15,481 nt of DNA from TMED14 sp965657195 (GCA_965657195.1 CBFHNK010000040.1:1-15481), one strand, 5' to 3'; positions 1-8,372 are shown, counted from the first letter of the stretch. Numbers and translations are program-made. The notes: generated by a model from the letters alone, not told the origin.

Positions 1-10
1 GGCCTCGAGC

Positions 11-116
11 TAGCGCGCAGCGCCCCTAGCACGAAGTGCCCCAGCGCGCAGCGCCCCTAGCACGAAGTGCCCTAGCGCGCAGCGCCCCTAGCACGAAGTG
101 CCCTAGCGCGCAGCGC
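11..116. repeat. 31-bp tandem repeat, 3.4 copies, built of two mini-hairpin half-units
   Basis: Three head-to-tail 31-bp units lie at 11-41, 42-72 and 73-103, with a partial fourth at 104-116. They are identical apart from one T-to-C change at 42. Each unit has a 16-bp half (TA, GCGC-GCA-GCGC, CCC) and a 15-bp half (TA, GCAC-GAA-GTGC, CC). The halves are clearly related, and each can form a 4-bp stem closed over a GNA triloop. Where one arm changes (GCGC to GCAC) the other changes to match (GCGC to GTGC). CTAG occurs at nearly every half-unit junction. The array is not coding: the 31-bp period is out of frame and TAG recurs in it. It ends about 36 bp before the -7 box of the suf operon. Function unknown. 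Confidence 0.95.
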
Positions 117-123
117 AAATACA

Positions 124-160
124 TTTGAACCTTCCGCTCCCGGTGGCGTTACTATCTTTG
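124..160 (+). promoter_or_regulatory. Bacteroidota-type promoter of the suf operon
   Basis: TATCTTTG at 153-160 is a full match to the Bacteroidota -7 consensus TAnnTTTG. A TTTG at 124-127 may be the -33 element, but the 25-bp gap is longer than the usual 19-23. Transcription would start about 5-8 nt after the box, giving a short leader of roughly 15-20 nt before the ATG at 184. That leader is A/T-rich with no Shine-Dalgarno, which is normal for this phylum. Confidence 0.65.
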
Positions 161-183
161 CCCTTATTTAGAACTTTTCCAAA

Positions 184-513
184 ATGCTCAAGGTATCAGA
201 ACCTGCCGCCCGTAAGGCGATGGAACTCATGCGCGAAGAAGGACTCAATCCTGAGTCGGCTTTTTTGCGCGTTGGGGTAAAGAGTGGAGGCTGTTCGGGG
301 CTGAGCTACGATATGACGTTCGTGGCGGATGCACAGGACGGCGACCAACTTTTTGAAGACCAGGGCGTTCGCGTTCTGGTGGAAAAGAAGAGCTTGCTCT
401 ACCTCTTGGGGACCACGCTAGAGTACAGCGGGGGCCTCAACGGTAAGGGGTTTGCATTTAGTAACCCCAACGCTACACGCACCTGCGGGTGTGGCGAGAG
501 CTTTGCGGTATAA
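184..513 (+). CDS. sufA: HesB/IscA/SufA-family A-type Fe-S carrier protein
   Basis: A 109-residue A-type carrier that accepts Fe-S clusters from the SufBCD scaffold and passes them to apo-proteins in the cytoplasm. It covers the whole family domain. The three conserved cysteines are present: C37 in SGGCSGLSY, and C101 and C103 in the C-terminal CGCGESF motif. Length is normal (about 105-120). The ATG at 184 is the first start after the promoter, and the N-terminus aligns with family members. It is first in the operon, 12 bp before sufB, which fits an Fe-S role. The symbol sufA rests on this location; by sequence alone it could equally be called IscA- or ErpA-like. Confidence 0.9.
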   Translation: MLKVSEPAARKAMELMREEGLNPESAFLRVGVKSGGCSGLSYDMTFVADAQDGDQLFEDQGVRVLVEKKSLLYLLGTTLEYSGGLNGKGFAFSNPNATRTCGCGESFAV

Positions 514-525
514 TTCATACGTACG

Positions 526-1962
526 ATGAGTCAAGACGAACTGCTTCACGAGGTAACCGCATCCGAATACAAGTACGGATTTTATTCGGATGTTGAGACA
601 GACCGCATTGCTGCGGGACTGAGTGAGGACGTCATCCGCATGATTAGCGCCAAAAAGGGCGAGCCCGAATGGATGACCGACTGGCGCCTGGACGCCTACC
701 GAGTGTGGAAGGAGATGACTGAGCCCGAGTGGGCCAACGTACACTACGAGAAGCCCGATTTTCAGGCGATTAGCTACTATGCGGCTCCGGTTAAAAAGCA
801 AATTAACAGCCTTGATGAGCTCGATCCAGAGCTTTTGAGGACCTTTGAAAAGTTGGGCATCAGCCTTGACGAGCAGAAGCGACTGAGCGGTGTGGCGATG
901 GACGTGGTGGTGGATTCCGTGTCGGTGGCGACCACGTTCAAAAAGACGTTGGCCGAAAAAGGCATCATCTTTTGCTCGATGAGCGAGGCCATTCAGGAGC
1001 ACCCCGAGATGGTTAAAAAGTACTTGGGAACGGTGGTTCCGAAGTCCGACAACTTTTATGCGGCGCTCAACAGCGCGGTGTTCACGGACGGATCCTTCTG
1101 CTACATCCCCAAGGGCGTGCGCTGTCCGATGGAGCTGAGCACCTACTTCCGCATCAACGAGGCCGGAACCGGCCAGTTCGAGCGCACTCTGCTCGTGGCG
1201 GACGAAGACAGCTACGTGAGCTACCTCGAGGGCTGTACGGCTCCGCAGCGCGACGAAAACCAGCTGCACGCGGCAGTGGTCGAGCTCGTGGCTTTGGACC
1301 GCGCCGAGATCAAGTATTCGACCGTACAGAACTGGTATCCAGGCGATTCCGAGGGAAAGGGCGGCGTATACAACTTTGTTACCAAGCGCGGAATCTGCGA
1401 ATCGCACGCCAAAATCAGCTGGACGCAGGTCGAAACCGGCAGCGCCGTGACCTGGAAGTACCCGAGCTGCATCCTCAAGGGCGACTATAGCGTGGGCGAA
1501 TTCTACAGCGTGGCGGTGACCAACCACCGCCAGCAGGCCGACACCGGAACCAAAATGATTCACCTCGGCCGCCATACGAAGTCGACCATCATCAGCAAGG
1601 GTATTTCGGCGGGCCGCAGCCACAACACCTACCGTGGCTTGGTGCGCATGGGTCCGCGGGCCGAGAACGCGCGCAACTTCAGCCAGTGCGACTCGCTGCT
1701 CATGGGCGACCGCTGCGGAGCCCACACATTCCCCTACATCGAGGTCAAAAACGCCACGGCACGCACCGAGCACGAGGCTACGACGAGCAAGATCGGCGAA
1801 GACCAGATTTTTTACTGCCAGCAGCGCGGACTCGACATGGAGGCCGCCATTGCGCTGATTATCAACGGATACGCTAAGGACGTGCTGAACCAGCTCCCCA
1901 TGGAGTTTGCCGTTGAAGCCCAAAAACTACTTGCCATCAGCCTCGAGGGCTCGGTCGGATAA
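526..1962 (+). CDS. sufB: Fe-S cluster assembly scaffold protein SufB
   Basis: A 478-residue SufB, the core scaffold of the SufBC2D complex on which persulfide sulfur and iron are assembled into nascent clusters. Counting back from the C-terminus against E. coli SufB, C388 (in SQCDSLLMG) matches the sulfur-accepting C405, and E417 (in EHEAT) matches E434; the 29-residue spacing is preserved. The C-terminal LPMEFAVEAQKL and SLEGSVG segments are family hallmarks. Length is normal (470-495). The start at 526 lies 12 bp after sufA, and 12 bp separate its stop from sufC. Nothing is truncated. The long antisense frame across this gene is a composition shadow. Confidence 0.97.
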   Translation: MSQDELLHEVTASEYKYGFYSDVETDRIAAGLSEDVIRMISAKKGEPEWMTDWRLDAYRVWKEMTEPEWANVHYEKPDFQAISYYAAPVKKQINSLDELDPELLRTFEKLGISLDEQKRLSGVAMDVVVDSVSVATTFKKTLAEKGIIFCSMSEAIQEHPEMVKKYLGTVVPKSDNFYAALNSAVFTDGSFCYIPKGVRCPMELSTYFRINEAGTGQFERTLLVADEDSYVSYLEGCTAPQRDENQLHAAVVELVALDRAEIKYSTVQNWYPGDSEGKGGVYNFVTKRGICESHAKISWTQVETGSAVTWKYPSCILKGDYSVGEFYSVAVTNHRQQADTGTKMIHLGRHTKSTIISKGISAGRSHNTYRGLVRMGPRAENARNFSQCDSLLMGDRCGAHTFPYIEVKNATARTEHEATTSKIGEDQIFYCQQRGLDMEAAIALIINGYAKDVLNQLPMEFAVEAQKLLAISLEGSVG

Positions 1963-1974
1963 TTTGCAATCATC

Positions 1975-2724
1975 ATGTTAGAAATCAAGAATTTGCACGC
2001 CTCAATTGGCGATAAAGAAATTTTGCGCGGGGTCAACCTGACGGTAAAGCCCGGTGAGGTTCACGCCATCATGGGCCCGAACGGGTCGGGAAAATCGACG
2101 CTGAGCAGCGTGATTGCGGGCCGCGAAGACTACGAAGTCACGAGCGGAGACATTTTGTGGGACGGCCAGTCGATCCTCGAGCTCGCCCCCGAAGAGCGCG
2201 CCCACCTTGGACTGTTTTTGAGCTTTCAGTACCCCGTTGAGATTCCGGGCGTAAGCGTTTCAAACTTTGTCAAAACAGCATTGAACGCGGTGCGTACCGC
2301 TCGCGGTGAAGAGCCTTTGGACGCCTCGGCGATGCTGAAGAAAATGCGTGAAGCGCTTCAACTGCTCGAAATGGATAAGGGCTTTTTGAGCCGCAGCCTT
2401 AACGAGGGATTCTCGGGCGGAGAAAAGAAACGCAACGAGATCTTTCAGATGGCCATGCTCGAACCGCGCCTGGCGATTTTGGACGAAACCGATTCCGGAC
2501 TGGATATCGACGCGCTGCGCATTGTCGCCCAAGGGGTGAACGGACTGCGCTCGCCGAAGGCCAGCTTTGTGGTGATTACCCACTACCAGCGCCTGCTGGA
2601 CTACATTGTTCCGGACGTGGTGCACGTGCTCTACAAGGGCCGCATCGTGAAGACCGGCGACAAGACCCTCGCCCAAGACCTCGAGGTGCGCGGATACGAT
2701 TGGATCAAAAAAGAGGTGGAATGA
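1975..2724 (+). CDS. sufC: Suf complex ABC-type ATPase SufC
   Basis: A 249-residue soluble ABC ATPase that powers structural change in SufBC2D during cluster assembly. Walker A GPNGSGKST is at 34-42, the Q-loop glutamine at Q85 (SFQYP), the signature FSGGE at 146-150, Walker B with catalytic glutamate in LAILDETDSGLD at 166-177, and the H-loop histidine at H203. The ETDSGLD form of Walker B/D-loop is typical of SufC rather than transport ATPases. There are no membrane segments and the length is standard. The stop overlaps the sufD start as ATGA (2721-2724), implying translational coupling. Confidence 0.97.
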   Translation: MLEIKNLHASIGDKEILRGVNLTVKPGEVHAIMGPNGSGKSTLSSVIAGREDYEVTSGDILWDGQSILELAPEERAHLGLFLSFQYPVEIPGVSVSNFVKTALNAVRTARGEEPLDASAMLKKMREALQLLEMDKGFLSRSLNEGFSGGEKKRNEIFQMAMLEPRLAILDETDSGLDIDALRIVAQGVNGLRSPKASFVVITHYQRLLDYIVPDVVHVLYKGRIVKTGDKTLAQDLEVRGYDWIKKEVE

Positions 2725-4040
2725 ACGACCGCCTCTCTGCCCAGTACTGGCTTCACGAGAAAGAGCTGACCGCCTACTCAAGTGAGGCCGTGCGCGACCG
2801 CCGCCGCAGCGCCATGGAGCGTTTTGAGGCTGTTGGGTTTCCGACTGTGCGCGACGAAGACTGGAAGTACAGCTCGCTTAAGCCCGTGCTCGCGCCGCAC
2901 TACGGGCTGCGCCCACCCTGTGCTCCGCTCGAAGACGAGCACCTCGAGTACAAGGACATCAAACGCTTCTTAGTCAACGAGTTGGATTCGTACCGCGTCG
3001 TGTTTTTGAACGGACGCTATTCGAGCTGGCTGAGCGACACCACCCACCGCGGATTCGACGTCTGCACCCTGTCGGCGGCCTGGAAGAAGTACCCCGAGAC
3101 CATTGACCGCTACTTTGCGCAACTTACCGAAAAGCTGGGTCCGCTTGCGCAGCTCAACACCGCCTTGGCATGGGATGGACTCTACGTAGTCGTGCCCGAC
3201 AACGTGGTGGTGGACCGCCCGATCCAAGTGCTTTCGTTTACCACCGGAACCGAGCCGCGCGCCACGCAAATCCGCAACCTGGTCGTGCTCGGCGTCAATG
3301 CCCAAGCTGAAATCATCGAGCGCCACCAGTCCCTGACCGACCACCCCACGTGGACCAACGCCGTCGACGAGGCGTACTTGGCCGCCGGAGCGCAGCTCCG
3401 CTGGGTGAAGCTGCAGCACGATGCCCCCGAGGCTTCGCTGACGCAGCACACGCGCATTCAGCAGGCCCGCGACAGCCGCGCCCAAGTGAACACGATCAGC
3501 ACCGGAGGCCGATTTATTCGCAACAACCTCGATTTCTTGCTTCAGGAGCCCGGAGCCGACGCCCGCATGCTCGGACTCACGCTAGCCAAGGGCAAGCAGC
3601 TGGTCGACCACCATACGCTGGTGGACCACCAGGCCGCGCACTGCACGTCGCACGAGAACTACAAAGGCATCTACGACGACGGTTCTAAGGGCGTGTTCAA
3701 CGGCCGGATTTACGTACACGAGGACGCCCAAAAGACCGACGCCTACCAGCAGAACGCCAACCTCGTGCTGCACGAGCGCGCCGAGGTCAACACCAAGCCA
3801 CAGCTCGAAATCTTTGCCGACGACGTGAAGTGCTCGCACGGCTGCACCGTGGGTCAACTCGACGAGGACGCGCTCTTTTACCTCCGTGCCCGCGGAATCA
3901 AAGAGCCCGAAGCCCGCGCCCTGCTCATGCTTGCCTTCGCCGAGGACGCCCTGGCCGGAATCGACCATCCTTCGCTCAACGCCAAGCTGCACAAGCTCAT
4001 TGCGGGTAAATTGGGCGTGGATTTGACCCTCGACTTGTAA
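2721..4040 (+). CDS. sufD: Fe-S cluster assembly protein SufD
   Basis: A 439-residue SufD, the SufB paralogue that partners SufB in SufBC2D and helps acquire iron. The C-terminal half is well conserved. H373 in CSHGCTVGQLD corresponds to the conserved histidine of this motif (H360 in E. coli). The N-terminus holds the family VRDEDWKYSSL segment at 43-53. The frame opens 21 nt upstream, inside sufC, but the ATG at 2721 is preferred: it forms a 4-bp ATGA overlap with the sufC stop and removes a seven-residue extension that is only sufC shadow. sufS and sufE, often next in Bacteroidota suf clusters, do not follow. The next gene begins 41 bp downstream. Confidence 0.95.
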   Translation: MNDRLSAQYWLHEKELTAYSSEAVRDRRRSAMERFEAVGFPTVRDEDWKYSSLKPVLAPHYGLRPPCAPLEDEHLEYKDIKRFLVNELDSYRVVFLNGRYSSWLSDTTHRGFDVCTLSAAWKKYPETIDRYFAQLTEKLGPLAQLNTALAWDGLYVVVPDNVVVDRPIQVLSFTTGTEPRATQIRNLVVLGVNAQAEIIERHQSLTDHPTWTNAVDEAYLAAGAQLRWVKLQHDAPEASLTQHTRIQQARDSRAQVNTISTGGRFIRNNLDFLLQEPGADARMLGLTLAKGKQLVDHHTLVDHQAAHCTSHENYKGIYDDGSKGVFNGRIYVHEDAQKTDAYQQNANLVLHERAEVNTKPQLEIFADDVKCSHGCTVGQLDEDALFYLRARGIKEPEARALLMLAFAEDALAGIDHPSLNAKLHKLIAGKLGVDLTLDL

Positions 4041-4056
4041 GGATTCGGTATCTTCG
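4022..4056 (+). promoter_or_regulatory. Possible promoter for the GT117 gene, overlapping the end of sufD
   Basis: TATCTTCG at 4049-4056 differs from TAnnTTTG at one position. TTTG at 4022-4025, inside the sufD 3' end, lies 23 bp upstream as a possible -33 element. The ATG is 25 nt downstream of the box, an arrangement like that of the suf promoter. No terminator lies between sufD and this gene, so read-through from the suf operon is also possible. Confidence 0.35.
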
Positions 4057-4081
4057 CTGCTCCGTCTCAACGACTGCAGCA

Positions 4082-7000
4082 ATGAACAACTACCGTTTCT
4101 GGAACAACGCCCTCGGCTGGACGACCTTCGTCGTCGCCCTCGTTACCTACACACTCACCCTAGAGCCCACCGTAAGCTTCTGGGACTGTGGCGAATACAT
4201 CACTACCTCGGTCAAGCTTGAGGTCGGACACCCTCCGGGTGCCCCCGTCTTTCAGCTCGTGGCCAATGTGATGTCGCAGCTCGCCCTGGGCGACGTGACG
4301 AAGCAGGCCTACTGGGTCAACTTTACGAGCGGACTGTCTTCGGCCCTCTCGATCCCCTTTTTGTTTTGGACCATTACCATGCTGGCCAAAAAGCTGGTGC
4401 GCGGCGAGGAATCCCTTGGCCAAAACATCGCCGTACTGGGCTCGGGCCTTGTAGGCGCGTTGGCCTTCACGTGGTCGGATTCGTTCTGGTACAGCGCCGT
4501 AGAGGGTGAGGTATACGCCATGTCGAGCTTCTTTACTGCCGCTGCATTTTGGGCGGCGCTCAAGTGGGAAGCCGCCGCGGACCACGACATGCGCGCCAAC
4601 CGCTGGCTGCTGCTAGTGGCCTACCTGACTGGTCTCTCGGTGGGGGTTCACATCCTGGTTTTCTTGACCATTCCAGCGGTCGTCATGATCTACTTCTACA
4701 AGAACTACCCCAAGGTGACCTGGAAGACGTGGGTGGTCGCCAACGCCGTATCGGTGTTCGTGCTGGCCCTGGTATTTGCCGTGATTATTCCGGTCATTTT
4801 GCGCTTGTTCGGATTCTTTGAAATCACCGCCGTCAACAGTTTGGGGTTGCCCAAAAACACGGGTTCGGTGCTGATGGTGCTCGCATTGATTGCGGGCGTG
4901 TACTTCGGAATCCGCTGGGCCGTCAAGACCAACCGCCCCCTTGTCGAGCAGGGCATCTTGGCCGTCGTGATGCTGCTGATCGGCTACTCGAGCTTTGTGG
5001 TGCTGGCCATCCGCTCGAACGCCAACACGCCGATTGACGAGAACAACCCCGAGGACGCGATGTCGCTCTTGGCCTACTACAACCGCGAGCAGTACGGAGA
5101 CTGGCCGGTGCTCTACGGGCAGAGCTTCAACAGCAAGCTCGACAGCCGCAAGCCCTACGCCGACGGATCGCCCGCCTACCTCTACAGCGAGACCACGGGC
5201 AAGTACGAGGTCGTCAACGACGGCAAGGCGGCCAAGCCGAACTACGCTAAAGACGAGGTCGGATTTTTTCCGCGCATGTGGTCTGACCAGTCTGACCACG
5301 TTCAAAACTACCAGCGGATTTTTGGCGCCAATCCCGACAAAAAAATCACGTTTGCTGAGCACTTCAAGTACTTCATGGACTACCAGGTGGGCCAGATGTG
5401 GTTCCGCTACTTCATGTGGAATTTCGCCGGACGCCAGAACGACGACCAGAACCGCTACGAGCTGATCAACGGCAACTGGATGACGGGCATCGACTTTATC
5501 GACGAGATGCGCCTCGGGCCGCAGTCGAATTTGCCGGATTCGATGGCGAAGCAAGAGGGCCGCAACTACTACTACGCCCTGCCGCTGCTGCTGGGATTGC
5601 TGGGGTTGTGGTTTCAGGCCAAGCGCGACCAGCGCAACGCCTGGGTCATCACGCTGCTGTTCTTGTTCACCGGCCTGGCCATTGTGGTGTACACGAACCA
5701 CAAGCCGTTTGAGCCGCGCGAGCGCGACTACGCCTTTGTCGGATCCTTTTACGTCTTTGCGATTTGGGTCGGACTCGGGGTGGTAGCCATCTACGAGCTG
5801 CTCGCCAAGTACCGCTCGACGGCGCTGGCCCTGGGCGTGACGGTACTGACCCTTGGGGTTCCGACGCTGATGGTGGCCGAGAACTGGGACGACCACGACC
5901 GCAGCAACCGCTACACGGCCCGCGACATCGCCAAGATGTACCTCGACAGCTGCGAACCCAACGCGATCCTGTTCACCAACGGAGACAACGACACCTTCCC
6001 GCTGTGGTACGTGCAAGAGGTTGAGGGGTACCGCACCGACGTGCGCATCGTCAACCTGTCGCTGCTCAACACGGACTGGTACATCGACATGATGAAGCGC
6101 AAGTTCTACGACAGCGAACCGGTTCCGTTCACCTTCAGCAAAGAAGAGTACGTGCAGGGCACCCGCGACGTGCTGTACTTTCAGGACATGGGCCTCAAGG
6201 GCCGCTGGTACGTTCAGGACTTCTTGGACTACGCCAAGCGCAGTGACGACGGCGTGATGTTCACGGCGTTTGCCGGAACCGACAGCCCCAAAAAGCTTCC
6301 GTTCTTCCCGATGAAGAACTTCCGGGTTCCGGTGAGCAAGGCCGACGTGGTCAAGGCAGGCCTCGCCAACGATTCGACGGCCATCCCCGAGTACATCGAC
6401 TGGAACTGGGGCAGCAGCATCGTCGCCAAGCGCGACCTGATGGTGATTGACCTGATCGCGCATAATGATTGGAGCCGCCCCATCTACTTCTCGACCACGG
6501 TCGGAAGCTCGCCCAGCTCGTTCTTCTGGCTGCAGGACTACCTTCAGCTCGAGGGCTTGGTGTACCGATTTGTTCCGACGGCTTCGGCCGGAGCGGGCAA
6601 CGGCTACGAGTTCGGTTCGGTCAACACCGAGAAGTGCTACAACCTGATGGTGAATCCTGAGGGAGCCGCCGGCAAGTTCAACTTTGGCAATATGGAGGTT
6701 CCCGACGTGTTCTTGGACGAGACGGTTCGCCGCTCGACCTTTAACCTGCGCGCCACCTACGCCCGCACGGCCAACGCCCTCGCTCGCGCGGGCCAAACCG
6801 AGAAGGCCATTGAGGTACTCAATACCGCAACGACCAAGATGCCGGTGTCCAAGTTGGGCTACGACTACTTCTCACTCGGGTTGATTGAGGGCTACTACGT
6901 GGCCGGAGACGTCGAATCCGCCAAGGCCATGGCCGAAGGCTTCAAGACCGACATCGTGCAGCGTCTCGACTACTTTGCGCAGTTCAAGGGCAAGCAGGCC

Positions 7001-7174
7001 CGCCAGGTGCGCAGCGAGGTCGAGGCCAACATGCAGTACCTGCAAATGCTGGCGCGCATGAATCTGCAGTACACCGTGGGCATGGCGCTTACCCAAGAGG
7101 CCTACCAGGCCGACCCGATGGTGCAGCTCTACGAGAAGTACGCCCAACAGTTCGGAATCCAGCAGCAGCAGTAA
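4082..7174 (+). CDS. DUF2723 / glycosyltransferase family 117 polytopic membrane protein
   Basis: A 1030-residue inner-membrane protein of the DUF2723 family, now placed in GT117, a GT-C fold group resembling protein O-mannosyltransferases. The N-terminal block has hydrophobic segments near 12-28, 85-102, 116-130, 175-205, 216-242, 262-280 and 291-310. The early FWDCGEY motif (33-39) carries the acidic pair D36/E38 in the first periplasmic loop, where GT-C enzymes keep catalytic acids, followed by GHPPGAP (49-55). A soluble stretch follows (about 311-495), then further membrane segments near 497-511, 521-537, 552-572 and 578-598, with the conserved EPRERDYAF motif between (544-552). The C-terminal region is soluble; helical repeats near 865-960 (ALARAGQTEKAIEVL) look TPR-like. 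The substrate is unknown; a lipid-linked sugar donor and surface glycosylation are family-based inferences. Length is normal for the family. Confidence 0.88.
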   Translation: MNNYRFWNNALGWTTFVVALVTYTLTLEPTVSFWDCGEYITTSVKLEVGHPPGAPVFQLVANVMSQLALGDVTKQAYWVNFTSGLSSALSIPFLFWTITMLAKKLVRGEESLGQNIAVLGSGLVGALAFTWSDSFWYSAVEGEVYAMSSFFTAAAFWAALKWEAAADHDMRANRWLLLVAYLTGLSVGVHILVFLTIPAVVMIYFYKNYPKVTWKTWVVANAVSVFVLALVFAVIIPVILRLFGFFEITAVNSLGLPKNTGSVLMVLALIAGVYFGIRWAVKTNRPLVEQGILAVVMLLIGYSSFVVLAIRSNANTPIDENNPEDAMSLLAYYNREQYGDWPVLYGQSFNSKLDSRKPYADGSPAYLYSETTGKYEVVNDGKAAKPNYAKDEVGFFPRMWSDQSDHVQNYQRIFGANPDKKITFAEHFKYFMDYQVGQMWFRYFMWNFAGRQNDDQNRYELINGNWMTGIDFIDEMRLGPQSNLPDSMAKQEGRNYYYALPLLLGLLGLWFQAKRDQRNAWVITLLFLFTGLAIVVYTNHKPFEPRERDYAFVGSFYVFAIWVGLGVVAIYELLAKYRSTALALGVTVLTLGVPTLMVAENWDDHDRSNRYTARDIAKMYLDSCEPNAILFTNGDNDTFPLWYVQEVEGYRTDVRIVNLSLLNTDWYIDMMKRKFYDSEPVPFTFSKEEYVQGTRDVLYFQDMGLKGRWYVQDFLDYAKRSDDGVMFTAFAGTDSPKKLPFFPMKNFRVPVSKADVVKAGLANDSTAIPEYIDWNWGSSIVAKRDLMVIDLIAHNDWSRPIYFSTTVGSSPSSFFWLQDYLQLEGLVYRFVPTASAGAGNGYEFGSVNTEKCYNLMVNPEGAAGKFNFGNMEVPDVFLDETVRRSTFNLRATYARTANALARAGQTEKAIEVLNTATTKMPVSKLGYDYFSLGLIEGYYVAGDVESAKAMAEGFKTDIVQRLDYFAQFKGKQARQVRSEVEANMQYLQMLARMNLQYTVGMALTQEAYQADPMVQLYEKYAQQFGIQQQQ

Positions 7175-7198
7175 GGCTGACGCGATAACGAAATAAAA

Positions 7199-7226
7199 AA
7201 AGCGGGGGCCTCAGGGCCCCCGCTTT
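7199..7226. terminator. Bidirectional intrinsic terminator between convergent genes
   Basis: A perfect 12-bp stem (7199-7210 with 7215-7226) closes on the loop TCAG. It is very GC-rich (GCGGGGGCC arm). The plus-strand side is followed by only short T runs (CTTTGCGTTTC). The minus-strand side runs into the complement of the A-rich tract at 7191-7201, giving a long U tract. It therefore looks stronger for the hpd transcript than for the GT117 transcript, but can serve both. Confidence 0.9.
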
Positions 7227-7268
7227 GCGTTTCGTGCGGTCCGCGCGGGCAGACCGTCACCGCCATCA

Positions 7269-8360
7269 CTAGAGCGTGCCCCGGCGTTCCTGCTCGCGCT
7301 CGATGGATTCGAAGAGGGCTTTGAAGTTGCCTTTTCCGAAGGACTTGGCGCCCTTGCGCTGGATGATTTCGATGAACACGGTGGGGCGGTCCATCAGCGG
7401 CTTGGTGAACAGCTGAAGAAGGTAGCCCTCGTCGTCGCGGTCGACTAAGATTCCGAGCTCGCGAAGCGGAGCCAGGTCTTCGTCAATCTCGCCCACACGG
7501 TCGAGCACCTCGTCGTAGTAGGTGTCGGGCACCATCAAAAAGTCGACGCCACGGGCACGCAGGGCCGTGACGGTCTCGATGATGTTGTCGGTGGCAAGCG
7601 CCAGGTGCTGCACGCCCGGCCCGCCGTAGAAGTCGATGTATTCCTCGATCTGCGACTTTTTGCGGCCCTCGGCCGGCTCGTTGATCGGAAACTTGATGCG
7701 CCCGTTGCCGTTGCTCATCACCTTGGACATCAGGGCCGTGTACTCGGTGCTGATGTCTTTGTCGTCAAACGAAACCAGCTGGTTGAAGCCCATCACCTTG
7801 GCGTAGAACTCGACCCAGGTGTTCATTTCGCCCCAGCCCACGTTGCCGACCATGTGGTCGATAAACTTCAGTCCGCAGTCGGCGGGCTGAAACTCGCGGT
7901 TCAGTGGAATGTAGCCGGGCATAAAGGCGCCGCGGTAGTTTGTGCGCTCCACAAACACGTGCACGGTGTCGCCGTAGGCTTTGATTCCGGCCATCACCAC
8001 GCTGCCGTGCTCGTCGGTCAGGGTGTAGGGCTCAAAGGCGGATTCGGCGCCGCGTGAAGTCGTCTCCTTCCAGCTTTGGGTGGCGTCGTCGACCCAAAGG
8101 GCTACGTTTTTGACTCCGTCGCCGTGCGTGACCAGGTGGTCGTTGATGGGGCTCGAGGACGTCAGCGCCGAGGTGAGGACCAAGACGATTTTGTCTTGCT
8201 TCAGGACGTAGGACGTGCGGTCTTTGAGTCCGGTTTCGAGTCCGGCATAGGCCAGATCCTGAAAGCCAAAGGCCGTTTTAAAGTAGTGGGCGGACTGCTT
8301 GGCATTGCCGACGTAGAGCTCTACGTGGTCAGTGCCGTTCAAGGGTAGAAAATCAGACAT
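7269..8360 (-). CDS. hpd: 4-hydroxyphenylpyruvate dioxygenase
   Basis: A 363-residue Fe(II) dioxygenase converting 4-hydroxyphenylpyruvate and O2 to homogentisate and CO2, the second step of tyrosine catabolism. It has two vicinal-oxygen-chelate halves. The iron ligands are visible in the C-terminal half: H169 (KFIDHMVGN), H252 (GVQHLAL) and E331 (TVFIEIIQR); their spacing closely resembles that of the Pseudomonas enzyme. The C-terminal KGAKSFGKGNFKALFESIE segment is typical of HPD and argues against hydroxymandelate synthase. Length is normal. The gene is 44 bp downstream of hmgA on the same strand, the preceding enzyme gene for the following step. It may also have its own promoter (8365-8372). 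Confidence 0.96.
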   Translation of the reverse strand: MSDFLPLNGTDHVELYVGNAKQSAHYFKTAFGFQDLAYAGLETGLKDRTSYVLKQDKIVLVLTSALTSSSPINDHLVTHGDGVKNVALWVDDATQSWKETTSRGAESAFEPYTLTDEHGSVVMAGIKAYGDTVHVFVERTNYRGAFMPGYIPLNREFQPADCGLKFIDHMVGNVGWGEMNTWVEFYAKVMGFNQLVSFDDKDISTEYTALMSKVMSNGNGRIKFPINEPAEGRKKSQIEEYIDFYGGPGVQHLALATDNIIETVTALRARGVDFLMVPDTYYDEVLDRVGEIDEDLAPLRELGILVDRDDEGYLLQLFTKPLMDRPTVFIEIIQRKGAKSFGKGNFKALFESIEREQERRGTL

Positions 8361-8364
8361 GGTG

Positions 8365-8372
8365 CGAAATTA
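8365..8372 (-). promoter_or_regulatory. Possible internal promoter -7 box before hpd
   Basis: On the minus strand TAATTTCG (8372 to 8365) differs from TAnnTTTG at one position and lies 4 nt before the hpd ATG. A transcript from it would be leaderless or nearly so. No clear -33 element is seen. The hmgA-hpd gap is only 44 bp, so this would be an internal promoter supplementing the operon transcript. Confidence 0.4.

Noticed and set aside
11..116. CRISPR array or coding repeat
   Set aside because: Units abut with no spacers, no cas genes are present, the 31-bp period is out of frame, and TAG recurs.
418..1923. 501-codon open frame on the minus strand over sufB
   Set aside because: It mirrors a clear sufB gene, has no recognisable family, and its His/Val/Leu-rich make-up is typical of the reverse frame of GC-rich coding DNA.
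4613..6796. 727-codon open frame on the minus strand within the GT117 gene
   Set aside because: A composition shadow: no domain, skewed residue content and no promoter, while the plus-strand gene has strong family motifs.
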